A DNA stretch of 55,364 nt from Archangium violaceum Cb vi76 (GCF_000733295.1 NZ_JPMI01000093.1:1-55364), one strand, 5' to 3'. Positions 7,869 through 17,363 are shown, numbered from the stretch's first letter. Notes: generated by a model not told the origin, from the sequence alone. A program made the numbers and translations.

Positions 7869-8384
7869 ATGCGCTCGTTCCTGCTCGCCCTCGCCAGCCT
7901 GGTGGCCCTCTTCTCGGCCGCCCCCGCCCACGCCCAGTTCGCCAACCGCAGCCTCGGCCTGTCGCTGGGCTATATGAACTTCAACAACACGGCCAGCCTC
8001 ACCAGCACCGTGTTCGTCGGCTTCGACGCCACCCTCTACATCGAGAGCGGCTTCGAGGTCGTCTCGCTGACGAAGATCGCCTTCCCGGAGGATCCCATCA
8101 GCGGGCAGCGGGTGGTGGGCCTGGCCCCGTCGCTCGGCGTCCGCTACCTCTTCTTCGAGGAGTCCATCCGGCCCTATGTGGGCGCGGACCTGAGCTACCT
8201 GCACGTCTTCAAGCCGCAGGGAGACTCGAACTTCTTCGGCATCGGCCCCAACGCGGGCATCGAGTTCTTCGTGTCGGACTCCATCAGCCTGGGCGCCCGG
8301 GCGCAGTTCAACGCCTACCTGTCGCTGACGGAGCGGCTGCAGACGTCGCTCATCCTGTCGGGCGGGACGTCCGTCTACTTCTAG
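7869..8384 (+). CDS. Small outer-membrane beta-barrel protein
   Basis: This 171-aa protein begins with a Sec signal peptide (MRSFLLALASLVALFSAAPAHAQ). The mature part consists of alternating aromatic/hydrophobic strands such as LGLSLGYMNF, LGVRYLFF and IRPYVGADLSYLHVF, ending in a C-terminal phenylalanine. Both the pattern and the final Phe are typical of 8-stranded outer-membrane barrels. It is transcribed away from the TPR lipoprotein across a gap of about 115 bp. Its 3' end overlaps the convergent RDD gene by about 35 bp. The specific role is unknown. Confidence 0.75.
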   Translation: MRSFLLALASLVALFSAAPAHAQFANRSLGLSLGYMNFNNTASLTSTVFVGFDATLYIESGFEVVSLTKIAFPEDPISGQRVVGLAPSLGVRYLFFEESIRPYVGADLSYLHVFKPQGDSNFFGIGPNAGIEFFVSDSISLGARAQFNAYLSLTERLQTSLILSGGTSVYF

Positions 8385-9183
8385 TCCTAGGCCACCGCAC
8401 GCACCGTCCCCCCCGCCGCGCACCAGGGGAGGGCAGCAGGGCCGCGGCCACCAGCAGCGTCCATTTCTCGTCCGAGAGGTGGGCCGGCTTCTCCAGGGCC
8501 AGCAGCTCCTGCAGCTTCGTGGCGAGCGCGGAGAAGAGGCGCAGACGGGCCTCCATCCGGAGCTCCTCGCGCCGCAGGGCCGCGGTGAGCACCAGCTCCC
8601 GCGTCTCGGCGCTCAACCGCTTCACCCGGGAGACGAAGAGGGGATCCGCCAGCAGCCCCTCGTCCGCCGACGCCTCGAGCGCCGAGGGCGCCTTGAGGCG
8701 GCGCTCGCGCACCACGATGGTGCCAGCGAGCATGTCCCCCAGCCGCTGCTGCGAGCCGGACAGCAGCGCCGTCACCCCGCCCACCAGGTAGAAGAAGGGC
8801 AACCGGTCCACCGGCCGCGCCAGGTTGCGCAGCGCGGCATGGTAGAAGCCGATGCGCACGCCGCTCTGCTGGATGACGCGCAGCCCCATCACCCGCTTGC
8901 CCACCGTCTGCCCGCTCCAGGCCGTCTCCAGGGCGATGCCGTAGCCCCAGTCCACCAGGAAGTAGAGGACGAACCCCAGCGCGCTGGCGAAGCCGGGGAA
9001 GGCCACCATCGTCGCGCTCAGCCCGATGAGGAAGACCAGGGTGAGGCCACCGACGAGGACCGCGTCCATCAGCCACGCCAGGAAGCGCGAGTAGAGGCCC
9101 GCGAGCGTGAAGCGGAATTCCACGTACTCGGGCGTGAGCACGGTGTGGGTGCCGTCGAGGAGGGTGTCGGGCGTGTCCGTCAC
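8350..9183 (-). CDS. RDD-family membrane protein with a soluble C-terminal tail
   Basis: The gene encodes 277 aa. An N-terminal RDD domain (about 25-170) shows the Arg in the first helix (YSRFLAWLMDAVL), the Asp/Gly pattern and the TVGKRVMGLRV motif, with three to four membrane segments. A charged helical region follows (about 180-255). The last 28 residues are very Arg/Pro-rich and lie over the convergent barrel gene, so a frameshift near the 3' end is possible. RDD proteins are predicted carriers or membrane adaptors. In myxobacteria they often accompany SpoIIM, MoxR, DUF58 and DUF4129 proteins, all of which occur elsewhere in this window. Confidence 0.75.
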   Translation of the reverse strand: MTDTPDTLLDGTHTVLTPEYVEFRFTLAGLYSRFLAWLMDAVLVGGLTLVFLIGLSATMVAFPGFASALGFVLYFLVDWGYGIALETAWSGQTVGKRVMGLRVIQQSGVRIGFYHAALRNLARPVDRLPFFYLVGGVTALLSGSQQRLGDMLAGTIVVRERRLKAPSALEASADEGLLADPLFVSRVKRLSAETRELVLTAALRREELRMEARLRLFSALATKLQELLALEKPAHLSDEKWTLLVAAALLPSPGARRGGRCVRWPRTRSRRTSRPTG

Positions 9184-9327
9184 GGCTCCAGTCTAGGCGC
9201 GTGGCGCCCTCGCGGGCACGCCCCGCAGAATATTTCCGGTGGCTCGACGTCCTGAGGGCCATTCGCGACAATTCCGCGACACGAGGTGGGCTCCTGGCCC
9301 GCCCGCCTCCCCTGGAGGGGATTCCCC

Positions 9328-10482
9328 ATGCGTTTTGGTTCCCGCAGTCTCGCTGCCGCGCTCGTGCTGTTCGCTTCTGGCTCCGCTTCCGCCGTGGAGC
9401 TCAACTACCAGTGGAAGAAGGGCGACGTGCACCGCTTCCAGTATGAGGATGACTCGACCATCGAGATGAAGATGCCCGACGGCATGGGCGGGATGCCCGG
9501 CATGGGCATGCAGATGCCCGGGATGGAGATGGGCAAGGGCGGCATGAACGTCCGCATGAAGGTCCAGTCCGTCTTCAGCCAGAAGGTGCTCTCGGTGCGC
9601 AAGGACGGCACCGCCGAGGTGGAGCTCACCCTGGAGAAGATGGAGCTGGTCGGCGCCGACAAGCGCGTCACCACCATCGACACCATTCCCCCCGCCGCGA
9701 AGAAGGTGAAGGCCGAGGTGGATCGCAAGGGCAACGCGAAGTTCTTCAAGATGGTGACGGTCTACGTCCAGGAAGGCCGCACCGTGGTGGGCGTGCACAA
9801 CCTCAAGGCCGGGCCCAAGGGCGCCAGCGCCTCGATGACCGCGGGCGACACGCGCGTCGACGTGGTGGCCGCGGTGGACCCCAAGAGCGGCACCGTGTCC
9901 CTCGCCATGACGGAGAAGAAGGCGCCGCCTCCCGCGCTCAAGGCCGTGAAGATCAAGGAGGAGGATCCCTCCGTGGACGTCCTCCCCAAGCAGATCTTCG
10001 ACATGATGGTGCTCCCCGAGGGCGACCTGGCGCCGGGCGGCCGCTACGAGGTGACCACCCCCATGGGCGCCATGGCGCTCACGCTCGCGGAGATCGAGAA
10101 CAACATGGCCCAGATGCGCACCACGGTGGCCCAGAAGGCCGAGGTCCCCGCCGAGGCGGCCGGGGAGGCGGCGGCCGGGCAGGAGTCCGGTGACGCGGAG
10201 GAGGGCGGCTCTGCTCAGGCCATGGGTGGCATGAACATGGGCGGTGGCATGAACATGGGTGGCGGCATGAACATGGGCGGCGGCATGCCTGGCATGGGCA
10301 GCGGCTCGGGCAACGGCTCGGGCGGGGCCATGGGCATGAAGGTGGACCTGGACGTGAACAGCGGCTTCGACGTGGCGGCCGGCCGGCTCGTCCGCATCGA
10401 GGGCACCCAGGTCATCGACCAGTCCTCGGGCGGCATGGGCGGCATGAAGGTCAGCTCGCGCTTCTCCCTGCAGCGGCTGTAA
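9328..10482 (+). CDS. Secreted Met/Gly-rich protein of unknown function
   Basis: At ATG 9328, behind a good site (ggagggg at 9314-9320), the 384-aa frame opens with a signal peptide ending ASGSASA. The next segment (VELNYQWKKGDVHRFQYED) resembles secreted proteins of the DUF6263 type. Two Met/Gly-rich stretches stand out: residues about 50-75 (repeated MPG/MGM) and about 300-322, where GGMNMG is repeated. Between them are beta-rich segments. Repeated Met motifs can bind Cu(I) or Ag(I), so a metal role is possible but is only inference. It is divergent from the RDD gene. Confidence 0.65.
   Translation: MRFGSRSLAAALVLFASGSASAVELNYQWKKGDVHRFQYEDDSTIEMKMPDGMGGMPGMGMQMPGMEMGKGGMNVRMKVQSVFSQKVLSVRKDGTAEVELTLEKMELVGADKRVTTIDTIPPAAKKVKAEVDRKGNAKFFKMVTVYVQEGRTVVGVHNLKAGPKGASASMTAGDTRVDVVAAVDPKSGTVSLAMTEKKAPPPALKAVKIKEEDPSVDVLPKQIFDMMVLPEGDLAPGGRYEVTTPMGAMALTLAEIENNMAQMRTTVAQKAEVPAEAAGEAAAGQESGDAEEGGSAQAMGGMNMGGGMNMGGGMNMGGGMPGMGSGSGNGSGGAMGMKVDLDVNSGFDVAAGRLVRIEGTQVIDQSSGGMGGMKVSSRFSLQRL
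10225..10290 (+). repeat. 18-bp coding repeat (GGMNMG units)
   Basis: Three tandem 18-nt units of the form ggtggcatgaacatgggc, plus a degenerate fourth, lie in frame in the Met-rich protein and encode (GGMNMG)n. Synonymous differences between units (ggt/ggc) show that they are not freshly duplicated. Confidence 0.85.
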
Positions 10483-10494
10483 TCGGGCCTCGCA

Positions 10495-13062
10495 TCAGCG
10501 GGTCCGGAGCCACTCCGAGGCGTGGTGCCGCGCGAAGAGCCGGCCCACGCCGTGCTCGTCCACGAGCTCCCAGACCTCCATCCCGCCCTTGCGCTCGAGT
10601 CCCTTGAACATCACCCGGCCGGCGAAGCGGAACACCTCCGCCAGCTCGCCGGTCGGGTGGAAGCCCACCGTCAGCCTCATGGGCCCGGGCGGGAAGAAGT
10701 AGCGCTGGTGGAGCTCCGGATGCAGCGTCCGCGGATCCACCTCGAGCGGGCGGAAGAACCGCTGATCCCCCAACGTCTCCTGGTAGGCCAGCAGCGTCTC
10801 CTCGGAGACCGCGACGCCCGCGTTGTAGATGTCTCCCGGCGCGTCCTCTCCCTGCTTCGCGGCGTCCTCCAGCGCGTCCCGGAGCGATTGCTCCAGCGCC
10901 CGCCTCGCCCCCTCCAGGTCACCCGCCTTCAGCGCCGCGCGGGCCTCGGCCTCGGCGGAGTAGGGCACCTGCACGGACAGCGGCGCGCCCACGAACACCC
11001 GCCACGGATGCGCCAGCGAGGGATTGCCCCGCCGCTGCCGCTCCTGCGCGAGCATCGCGTCCGCCTTCGCCCTCGCCGCTCCCGAGCGCGCCGTGCCCCG
11101 GGCGCTCTCGTTGATGCGATCCGCGATGGCCACCTTGGAGAGGCCGAACACGTCGTCCTCCAGGGTGATGACCAGCGGCGCCGGGCCGTACGAGACGAAC
11201 ACGCCCGCCTCCAGTCCCTCGCCCCGGCCTCGCGCCAGCGCCGCCTCCTTCTCCCGCTGGATGATGGCGCGCACCCCTGGCCGGGCCGCTTGCAGCTTGC
11301 GTTCGTATTCCTCCTCGATGGCCTTCAGCCCCGCCTCCACCTGCTCGCGGGAGATGGTCTGGGCCAGCCGCCTCTCGTAGGACACCAGGTGGCGGCGGAT
11401 TCCCACCGCGAGCGTCACCAACCGGTCCACGGTCCCGCTCAGCGAGAGTGCGTCTCCCAGCAGGTTGTTGACCGAGACGCCACCCCGGTCGGAGAGCTGG
11501 GACATGCCTCCGTGGAGCGCCTTCGCGTCCTCGAGGATGGGCAGGTAGAACTCCCGCCGCAGGAAGTCCGCCATCGCCGCGCCGCCGAGCAGCTGCGTGC
11601 GCCGGGTGAAGTCCTTCACGTCCACGAACAGGTGCGCCACCGGGGCGCTCACCGCCGAGCGCAGCAAGGGGCCCTGTTTCGTGGACAGCAGGTAGAGCCG
11701 CCCGGCCTGGTACTCCGCCTCCAGCCCGCCCTCCACCTCCTCGCCGGTGCGCGCCTCCATCATGCGCCGCAGCGGGAACAGGGAGCGCTCCAGCCACAGG
11801 TCGCAGACGAACGCCGTGGCGGCCCTCGCATAGGTAGCGTGGGCCTTGGCGCGCGCCAGCCCGGCGGCCGCCGCGGGCTCCTTGGGCGAGTACTCCTTGA
11901 GCCGGGCGGCCAGATCGTTCAGCACCTCGGCCGACGGACCCTTCAGCGTCTCGGCGTAGGTCCGCAGCTCCTTCGTCAGGTGCTTGCGTTCCTTGTCCTC
12001 GGCGAGCAGGGCCGTCAGCTCGGCCGGGCGTGTGGCGAGCGCCCGCAGATATTCCGTCAGGGCTCCCTGGAAGCCGCCGCCCTCGCCCAGGCGCACCGCG
12101 CGCACCAGTGACTCGCGCAGGGCGCTCACGCCCACCGCCAACTCGGCCCTGCGCGCCATGACGTCGTCTTTCGAGACCGCCTGCTCCAGCGTGGCTCGCA
12201 CCGTGTCCACCGGCAGGCCACCGGGGTGCTGGGCCACCAGCTTCTCCGCGTCGGGGACTCCGGCCAGCAGCTCGCAGCCGTAGAGCGTGGAGCCGCCCGT
12301 CAGCAGCAGCCGCGTACCTCCCAGCACCGCCATGGGCCCCAGCGCCGACTCGATGCGCGCGGCGAGCTCCGGGGAGGGTTGGCCCTCGCGCACCGCCCGC
12401 TCCACGCCCAGCCGCAGCGCGAGGTACAGGCCCGTGGCCGTGGCCGTCACCAGTTGGCGCTGCACCGGGGCCGGCAGATCCAGCGAGCGCAACGCGCCCT
12501 CCATGCCCGGCAGCAGTGAGGACAGCATCAGCGCCACCAGCGCGGGGGTCTCCTCTCGCCCGCGCGATTCCTTCATCTCCGTGAAGGCCCGCCGCATCAG
12601 CTCGATGACCAGCGCCACCAGCGAGCGTCCCCAACCTCCCGGGCCCAGCCAGGCCGCCATCACGCCGCCGGTGAGCAGCGGGTGCGTGAGCGTGGCCAGG
12701 TCCGCGGCGGCTCGTGTGTCCGGACCGCCCGCGCCGGGTGACAGCGTCGGCGGTAGCTGGGGCAGGGTGGCGTACTCCTCCACCAGCAGGAAGCGATCGA
12801 ATTCCCCGGTGGAGACCAGGTCCCGGTGCCTCGACAGCAGCATCACCGCGAGCTGGCGCGCGCTCTGCGAGAAGAGCGCGGCGGCCTCGGGCGTGATGTG
12901 GAAGGGCACCCGCAGTTCCGCCAGCGAGACTCCCAGCGAGAAGCGCAGCCGGCCCGGGCCCAGGCGCAACAGCTCGGATACACGCCCGTGGAACTGGCTC
13001 GCCAGCTCGAGACGGCGTTGCGCGATGGGAGAGACCCCGGCCCCCTGTGCCGACAGACTCAT
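10495..13062 (-). CDS. Large protein with divergent nucleotidyl-cyclase-like module
   Basis: From ATG 13062 the product is 855 aa; a GTG at 13101 would add 13 residues. The N-terminal half is helical and Ala/Leu/Arg-rich, with no signal peptide. Around residues 470-560 lies a block like a class III cyclase domain: LFVDVKDFTRRT matches the first metal-site motif (usually FADxxGFT) and NNLLGDALSLSG matches the GD motif. The spacing is longer than usual, and the downstream Asn/Arg motif is not evident. A coiled region with EEEYERKLQAARPG follows. The C-terminal 200 residues include ALEDAAKQGED and a PPGPMRLTVGF stretch. It may be a degenerate cyclase or a cytosolic signalling protein. I do not recognise a named family. 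Confidence 0.6.
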   Translation of the reverse strand: MSLSAQGAGVSPIAQRRLELASQFHGRVSELLRLGPGRLRFSLGVSLAELRVPFHITPEAAALFSQSARQLAVMLLSRHRDLVSTGEFDRFLLVEEYATLPQLPPTLSPGAGGPDTRAAADLATLTHPLLTGGVMAAWLGPGGWGRSLVALVIELMRRAFTEMKESRGREETPALVALMLSSLLPGMEGALRSLDLPAPVQRQLVTATATGLYLALRLGVERAVREGQPSPELAARIESALGPMAVLGGTRLLLTGGSTLYGCELLAGVPDAEKLVAQHPGGLPVDTVRATLEQAVSKDDVMARRAELAVGVSALRESLVRAVRLGEGGGFQGALTEYLRALATRPAELTALLAEDKERKHLTKELRTYAETLKGPSAEVLNDLAARLKEYSPKEPAAAAGLARAKAHATYARAATAFVCDLWLERSLFPLRRMMEARTGEEVEGGLEAEYQAGRLYLLSTKQGPLLRSAVSAPVAHLFVDVKDFTRRTQLLGGAAMADFLRREFYLPILEDAKALHGGMSQLSDRGGVSVNNLLGDALSLSGTVDRLVTLAVGIRRHLVSYERRLAQTISREQVEAGLKAIEEEYERKLQAARPGVRAIIQREKEAALARGRGEGLEAGVFVSYGPAPLVITLEDDVFGLSKVAIADRINESARGTARSGAARAKADAMLAQERQRRGNPSLAHPWRVFVGAPLSVQVPYSAEAEARAALKAGDLEGARRALEQSLRDALEDAAKQGEDAPGDIYNAGVAVSEETLLAYQETLGDQRFFRPLEVDPRTLHPELHQRYFFPPGPMRLTVGFHPTGELAEVFRFAGRVMFKGLERKGGMEVWELVDEHGVGRLFARHHASEWLRTR

Positions 13063-13103
13063 GGTCCCGAGTATTTCACTTTCTCCGTCGGCCTTGAACA
13101 CCT

Positions 13104-13541
13104 CTACCCGTCATGCAGGGCTTCCAGGAACGCGGAGAAGCTGTCGGCAATAGGTGTGATGAGCAGTTCCACCGAGACGTGGGCGATCCTGGGGAGGTAT
13201 GGGGTCTCTCTGTAATCGAAGCACACGAACTCTCCTCCGGGCGTCTTGGCGAACGGAAAGAGTCCAGGAGGAACAAGTGGCTTCAAGATCTCATGGACGC
13301 GCATCACGGAGTACGGCTGCTTCTCCGGATCGACCGTGATGGTCAGGAGTACACTGAGCACATCGTTACCTTCGGCCAGTTTGAAGGTACCAGGCTCAGG
13401 AGTCATGCCCTGGTGCCGCGAGACGATGAGCTTGTACTCCGCAGGAAGCGTTACACCCCATTGCCGCTCGAGCAGCTCGAGTTCATGCGGATGGACGGGA
13501 CGGGGCTCTTCCCAGAGATAAGGCTCCCAGCGAACCGTCAT
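13104..13541 (-). CDS. SUKH (SMI1/KNR4) family immunity protein
   Basis: The 145-aa product has the SUKH pattern: HPHELELLERQWGVTLPAEY near the start, a SRHQG turn, a hydrophobic core, then LFPFAKTPGGEFVCFDYR (about 92-109) and a C-terminal SFSAFLEAL helix. SUKH proteins are a main immunity superfamily for polymorphic toxins and often pair with HNH/Endo VII-fold nucleases. Its start overlaps the stop of the upstream WHH toxin gene by 4 nt (ATGA), so the two are translationally coupled. GC content is visibly lower than in its neighbours, suggesting horizontal transfer. Confidence 0.85.
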   Translation of the reverse strand: MTVRWEPYLWEEPRPVHPHELELLERQWGVTLPAEYKLIVSRHQGMTPEPGTFKLAEGNDVLSVLLTITVDPEKQPYSVMRVHEILKPLVPPGLFPFAKTPGGEFVCFDYRETPYLPRIAHVSVELLITPIADSFSAFLEALHDG

Positions 13542-14575
13542 GGGCGATTGCCTCCTCCCCAGATCGCCATCCCACCGGTATGGGGAATCGACAGTTGATG
13601 AGCCCCTTCATCCACGAGTTGCATTCTCCCAACGTCCTGATGGTGATGCCAGGAGTGCCCAACCGGTGGATCCTTGGAGGTGAGTAGTTTCTCGACGTCC
13701 TTGGGGCTCAGCTTGAGTGTCTGTGCCAGCTGGGGATCTTCGTGGATTGCCTGGTGGAGCTTGCGGTTTGCTGCTCTGTAATGAGCCAGGCGATCCACGG
13801 TGCCGATATGGCTCCTGTCCAAGAGGGTTTCGAACTTCGTCTCGAACGCAGGGAAGCCGTCCTTATCGAAGCGGATGGTCCGCTCGCCATCGGTGATGGT
13901 TTGCCCGGCGCGATTGCGTCCCAGGTTGGTGATGGGGTTGGGCATTACCAACATCGCCAGGTAGACGGAGAGGGATGACATGACGGCCATGTGGAGCTGG
14001 GCAGGGTCCAGCAGGTTCTGCACGGCGAGCCGGGCGCCAGACCACACTCCCGCCATGGCGAAGGAGAGGGCCATGTCCACCTTCTCGTCTGGGTCCAAGA
14101 ACAGCCCGTTCGCCAGCAGCGCGCGGCAATCAGCGGGGTGGCCACTCTGGGAACACCAGTGCTGGTACTCCTCGAGGAAGGCTGCTTGTTCGTTGCTGGA
14201 GAGGGGAGGAGCCCAGGAGAGGGTCAGTCTGGGCAACAGAGGACGGAGGGGAAGGCGCAGGCCGGCGGCCTGCCGGGCCATGGCTTGCTCGAATCGTGCT
14301 TGTGATACCTCCACAGGGGCGATGTGAGGTAGCGCAGGTAGCGCAAAGAGGTAGTCCGTGCCGTCTTCCAGGAAGATTCTTGGCGTTTCGGTGAGCTCGC
14401 AGGAGACGGCTGGTTTTGTGTCCCCGGAGGCGTTGCCGTGAGCTTGTCTCCCGCCATCCGTGGAACAGGCGATGGACAGCAGGAGCAAGATGACAAGGCA
14501 GGCGTTGCTCGTGTGGGAGGTCCTACTGGCATCCGCCAGAAAGGGACCCCCTTCGTGATTCGGGCGTGCTTGCAT
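13538..14575 (-). CDS. SitA-like lipoprotein toxin with C-terminal WHH nuclease domain
   Basis: This 345-aa protein has a long n-region, then a hydrophobic signal (CLVILLLLSIAC) with a plausible lipobox at Cys37. Residues about 140-217 form a carrier block that recurs in the lipoprotein at 21670-23340 (DCRALL, a helical pair, and a hydrophobic segment ending MPNPITN). The C-terminus holds a WHH-type HNH/Endo VII nuclease signature: VGHSWHHHQDVGRMQLVDEG at 305-324, then IPHTGG at 330-335. Such toxins cut DNA or RNA in non-immune neighbours. Lipoprotein toxins of the SitA type move between myxobacterial cells by TraA/TraB outer-membrane exchange. The start is uncertain because no strong ribosome-binding site precedes ATG 14575. 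Confidence 0.8.
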   Translation of the reverse strand: MQARPNHEGGPFLADASRTSHTSNACLVILLLLSIACSTDGGRQAHGNASGDTKPAVSCELTETPRIFLEDGTDYLFALPALPHIAPVEVSQARFEQAMARQAAGLRLPLRPLLPRLTLSWAPPLSSNEQAAFLEEYQHWCSQSGHPADCRALLANGLFLDPDEKVDMALSFAMAGVWSGARLAVQNLLDPAQLHMAVMSSLSVYLAMLVMPNPITNLGRNRAGQTITDGERTIRFDKDGFPAFETKFETLLDRSHIGTVDRLAHYRAANRKLHQAIHEDPQLAQTLKLSPKDVEKLLTSKDPPVGHSWHHHQDVGRMQLVDEGAHQLSIPHTGGMAIWGGGNRP

Positions 14576-14593
14576 CGACGCAACGTCCGATCT

Positions 14594-15295
14594 TCAGCCC
14601 GCCTTGAACTGGGCCGCGCCGTCGTAGGTCGCGTTGGAGTTCGCACCGGGCAGCGTGTCCTCCAGCGTCTGCCCGTCCGAGGCCGTTATCCGCACCTTGA
14701 TGGAGCCGCTGCCCATGCCGGCGGGCTCGACGAAGTAGTTGTAGTCCTCGCGCTTGACGTTCACCCAGGCGCCGTTCTTCCAGTACTCGAGCTTTGTCAC
14801 GGGCATGCGGTGGTTGCGCACCTGGATGGCGGTCCACCACTGCGAGCTGCCGTCCTTGATGTGATAGCGGACGGGGCCCTGCACGTCGCACGTCACCATG
14901 CGCCAGCGCACGTCCACCCGGCCCGCGACAGGGTCTGCGATCTTCTCGAAGGCCGAGCGGCTGAGGTCCAGGTGTCCCTTGGTCGGGCAGTCGGGGCACG
15001 AATCCACGATGCGCACGCGCAGGTTGCCCTTGGGGCCCTCGATCTCCACGCAGGAGCCGCACACCGCGCTGTTCTCGTACTGGCCGATGTTCATCGCCGC
15101 CACGTCCAGGTTCCCCGGGCTGGGATCGAAGCTGCAATTGCCCGCGCCCGTCGCGTCGTAGAAGGTGATGAGGCCGTTCTGGAACTCGCCCAGCGCGCGC
15201 AGGGCTCCGCCAGGATCGGTGGGGCCACAGGCCGCCAGCAGCGGGAGCAGGATCGTCGCGAACCAGCGGGCGGAGGCGAGCTTCTCGATGCGCAT
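14594..15295 (-). CDS. Bacterial expansin-like lipoprotein (DPBB + CBM63-type domain)
   Basis: The product is 233 aa with lipoprotein signal MRIEKLASARWFATILLPLL and lipobox LAAC. The first domain is a double-psi beta-barrel: ITFYDATGAGNCSFDPSP, CGSCVEIEGP, RIVDSCPDC and HLDLSRSAFEKIA are expansin hallmarks. The catalytic-like Asp of the HLDLS motif is present, although expansins are non-hydrolytic. The second domain (about 135-233) fits CBM63: KDGSSQWWTAIQVRNHRMPV and YFVEPAGMGSGSIKVRITAS. Expansins loosen cellulose or peptidoglycan-bound polysaccharide networks, and bacterial forms aid colonisation of plant material. Anchoring as a lipoprotein would keep it on the cell surface. It precedes the toxin gene by 18 nt on the same strand. 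Confidence 0.88.
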   Translation of the reverse strand: MRIEKLASARWFATILLPLLAACGPTDPGGALRALGEFQNGLITFYDATGAGNCSFDPSPGNLDVAAMNIGQYENSAVCGSCVEIEGPKGNLRVRIVDSCPDCPTKGHLDLSRSAFEKIADPVAGRVDVRWRMVTCDVQGPVRYHIKDGSSQWWTAIQVRNHRMPVTKLEYWKNGAWVNVKREDYNYFVEPAGMGSGSIKVRITASDGQTLEDTLPGANSNATYDGAAQFKAG

Positions 15296-15504
15296 GACGG
15301 GATCTCCTCTCAGCAGGAAGGGGACGGGGAGTGTAGCGCGTCCAGATGGACGTGCCCGGCTGCTCGCTCCAGGAGCGTCCCCCCGGAGAGGGGCCGGGCG
15401 GGGGTCCGTGGTGGTTCGGGACTCGCCCCCTGCCTCCAGAGGGTGATAAGCCGGGACTTCCTCCCCCGACTTCTCTCGGAAAGCCGAGCCCCCTCAGATA
15501 CGCG

Positions 15505-17363
15505 ATGGCAGCGAATCCTGTCCCCGTAGTGGAGACTCGCAGCGCGGAGCGCGGCACGGAGCCGCCCGTGCCTCCCGCTGGCGAGAAGGGCACCCCGGCC
15601 GTCCCGCGAGGACTCCCGCTCTTCGCGCGCCTGTTCCTCCTCATCCTGCTTTGTACGCTGCCTCCGCTGATGTGGCTGGGCTTGGATATGATGGACGCCA
15701 ACGTGGTCGCCCTCACGGAGACCGTCCGCCACCAGCACCGCTCCATCGTCTGGGCCGTGCAGCGGACTGTCCGGAGCGAGTTGGCTCGCGTCGAGCAGGA
15801 TCTTGAGGACGTCTCCAACATCCTCTTCGGGCCCGGGCTGGGCGATGATGCCACGCGCTACGCCCTCGCCGGCTCCCGGGTGGCGGCGCTGCGCGACATC
15901 GACTTCGTCACGCTCTACGCCCCGAGTGGCCAGAGCGTCACCACCGTGAAGGCCGAGGAAGTGCCGGATCCTCGGGTGCCCTCCCGGTTGGAGCCCGCGC
16001 TCATCGAAGCCCTTCGTGCCGCCAACGGCCAACTCGTCGTCCAGGGAGTGCATGCGAACGCACCGGGGGAGCCGGTGCTCGATGTCTTCTTCCCCATCGT
16101 CCACGACGGCACCGTGCGCGCCGTGCTTGGCACTCAGGTGAAGCTCCGTGAGATGTGCAAGGTGATAGGCAATTTCGGCGAGCAGTTCCTTGGCTCGCGC
16201 GAGAATGTCTTCGTCGTGGATCGCGAGCGACGGATCGTGCTCCATGCGGACCTCGCCCGGGTTGCCGCTCGCGAGGAGCTTTCCCGGCACGGCCTTTTCT
16301 CGGCGCTCAGCGGCGACTCCTCCTTCAACACCAACATGGCCGCCATCTCGGACTTCCAGTTGGACGGCGTGGAGATGCTCGGCTCGCTGGAGGTGATCTC
16401 CGAGCGGGGCTGGGCGGTGGCTGTGCAGCAGCCCCAGTCCGTGGTGTACGCATCGCTGTCGGGGATGCGCAGGTCCATCCTCGAAGTGCTCGCCCTGGCC
16501 GCGCTGGTGGCGCTGGTGGCCGGCCTGCTCGGGGCCCGGCTGCTCACCTGGCCCATTCGCGACCTCATGGCCGCGACGCGGGCCCTCGCCGAGCGCACGT
16601 TCCGCGGCGTGGGTGAGCGCGTCACCCGGCGCGGCGATGAACTGGGCGCCCTGGGCCGCGCCTTCGACAGCATGGCCCTCACTCTGGATGCGAAGGAGCG
16701 TGAGGTCGTCGCCCAGACGCAGGTGCGTGCGGCCCTCAGCCGCTACCTGTCTCCCGATGTGGTGGACCTGGTCGTGTCCAATCCGGACCAACTGCGGCTC
16801 GGCGGTGAACGCCGCGAGGTCACCATCCTCTTCGCCGACGTGGTGGGCTTCACCAGACTGTCCGAGTCCCAGCCGCCGGAAACCATCGTCGCGCTGCTCA
16901 ACGAGCTGTTCACCTTCGCCACCGAAATCATCCAGCGGCGCGGGGGCATCATCGACAAGTTCATCGGCGACTGTGTCATGGCGGTGTGGGGTTCGCCCCA
17001 GTCCCACCCGGACGACGCCCTGCGCGCGGTGCAGGCGGCCGAGGATCTGCGGCGCTGGCTCGACGTGGGCAACCGCCGCTGGCGCGCACGCTGGGGCATC
17101 GAAATCCAACTGGCCATCGGCATCCACACCGGCCCCGCGGTGGCGGGCAACGTCGGCAGCGAGAAGCGCATGGAGTACACCGTCATCGGTGACACCGTGA
17201 ACGTGGCCGCGCGCATCGAGTCCATGGCCCAGCCGGGACAGATCCTCGTCAGCGAGTCCACGCGCGAGCGCATCGGTGACAGTGGTGTGGAGCTGGTGCC
17301 CGCCGGAGAGCGCCAGCTGCACGGCCGTACCGCGGCCACCCGCATCTTCGAGGTGCCGCTCTG

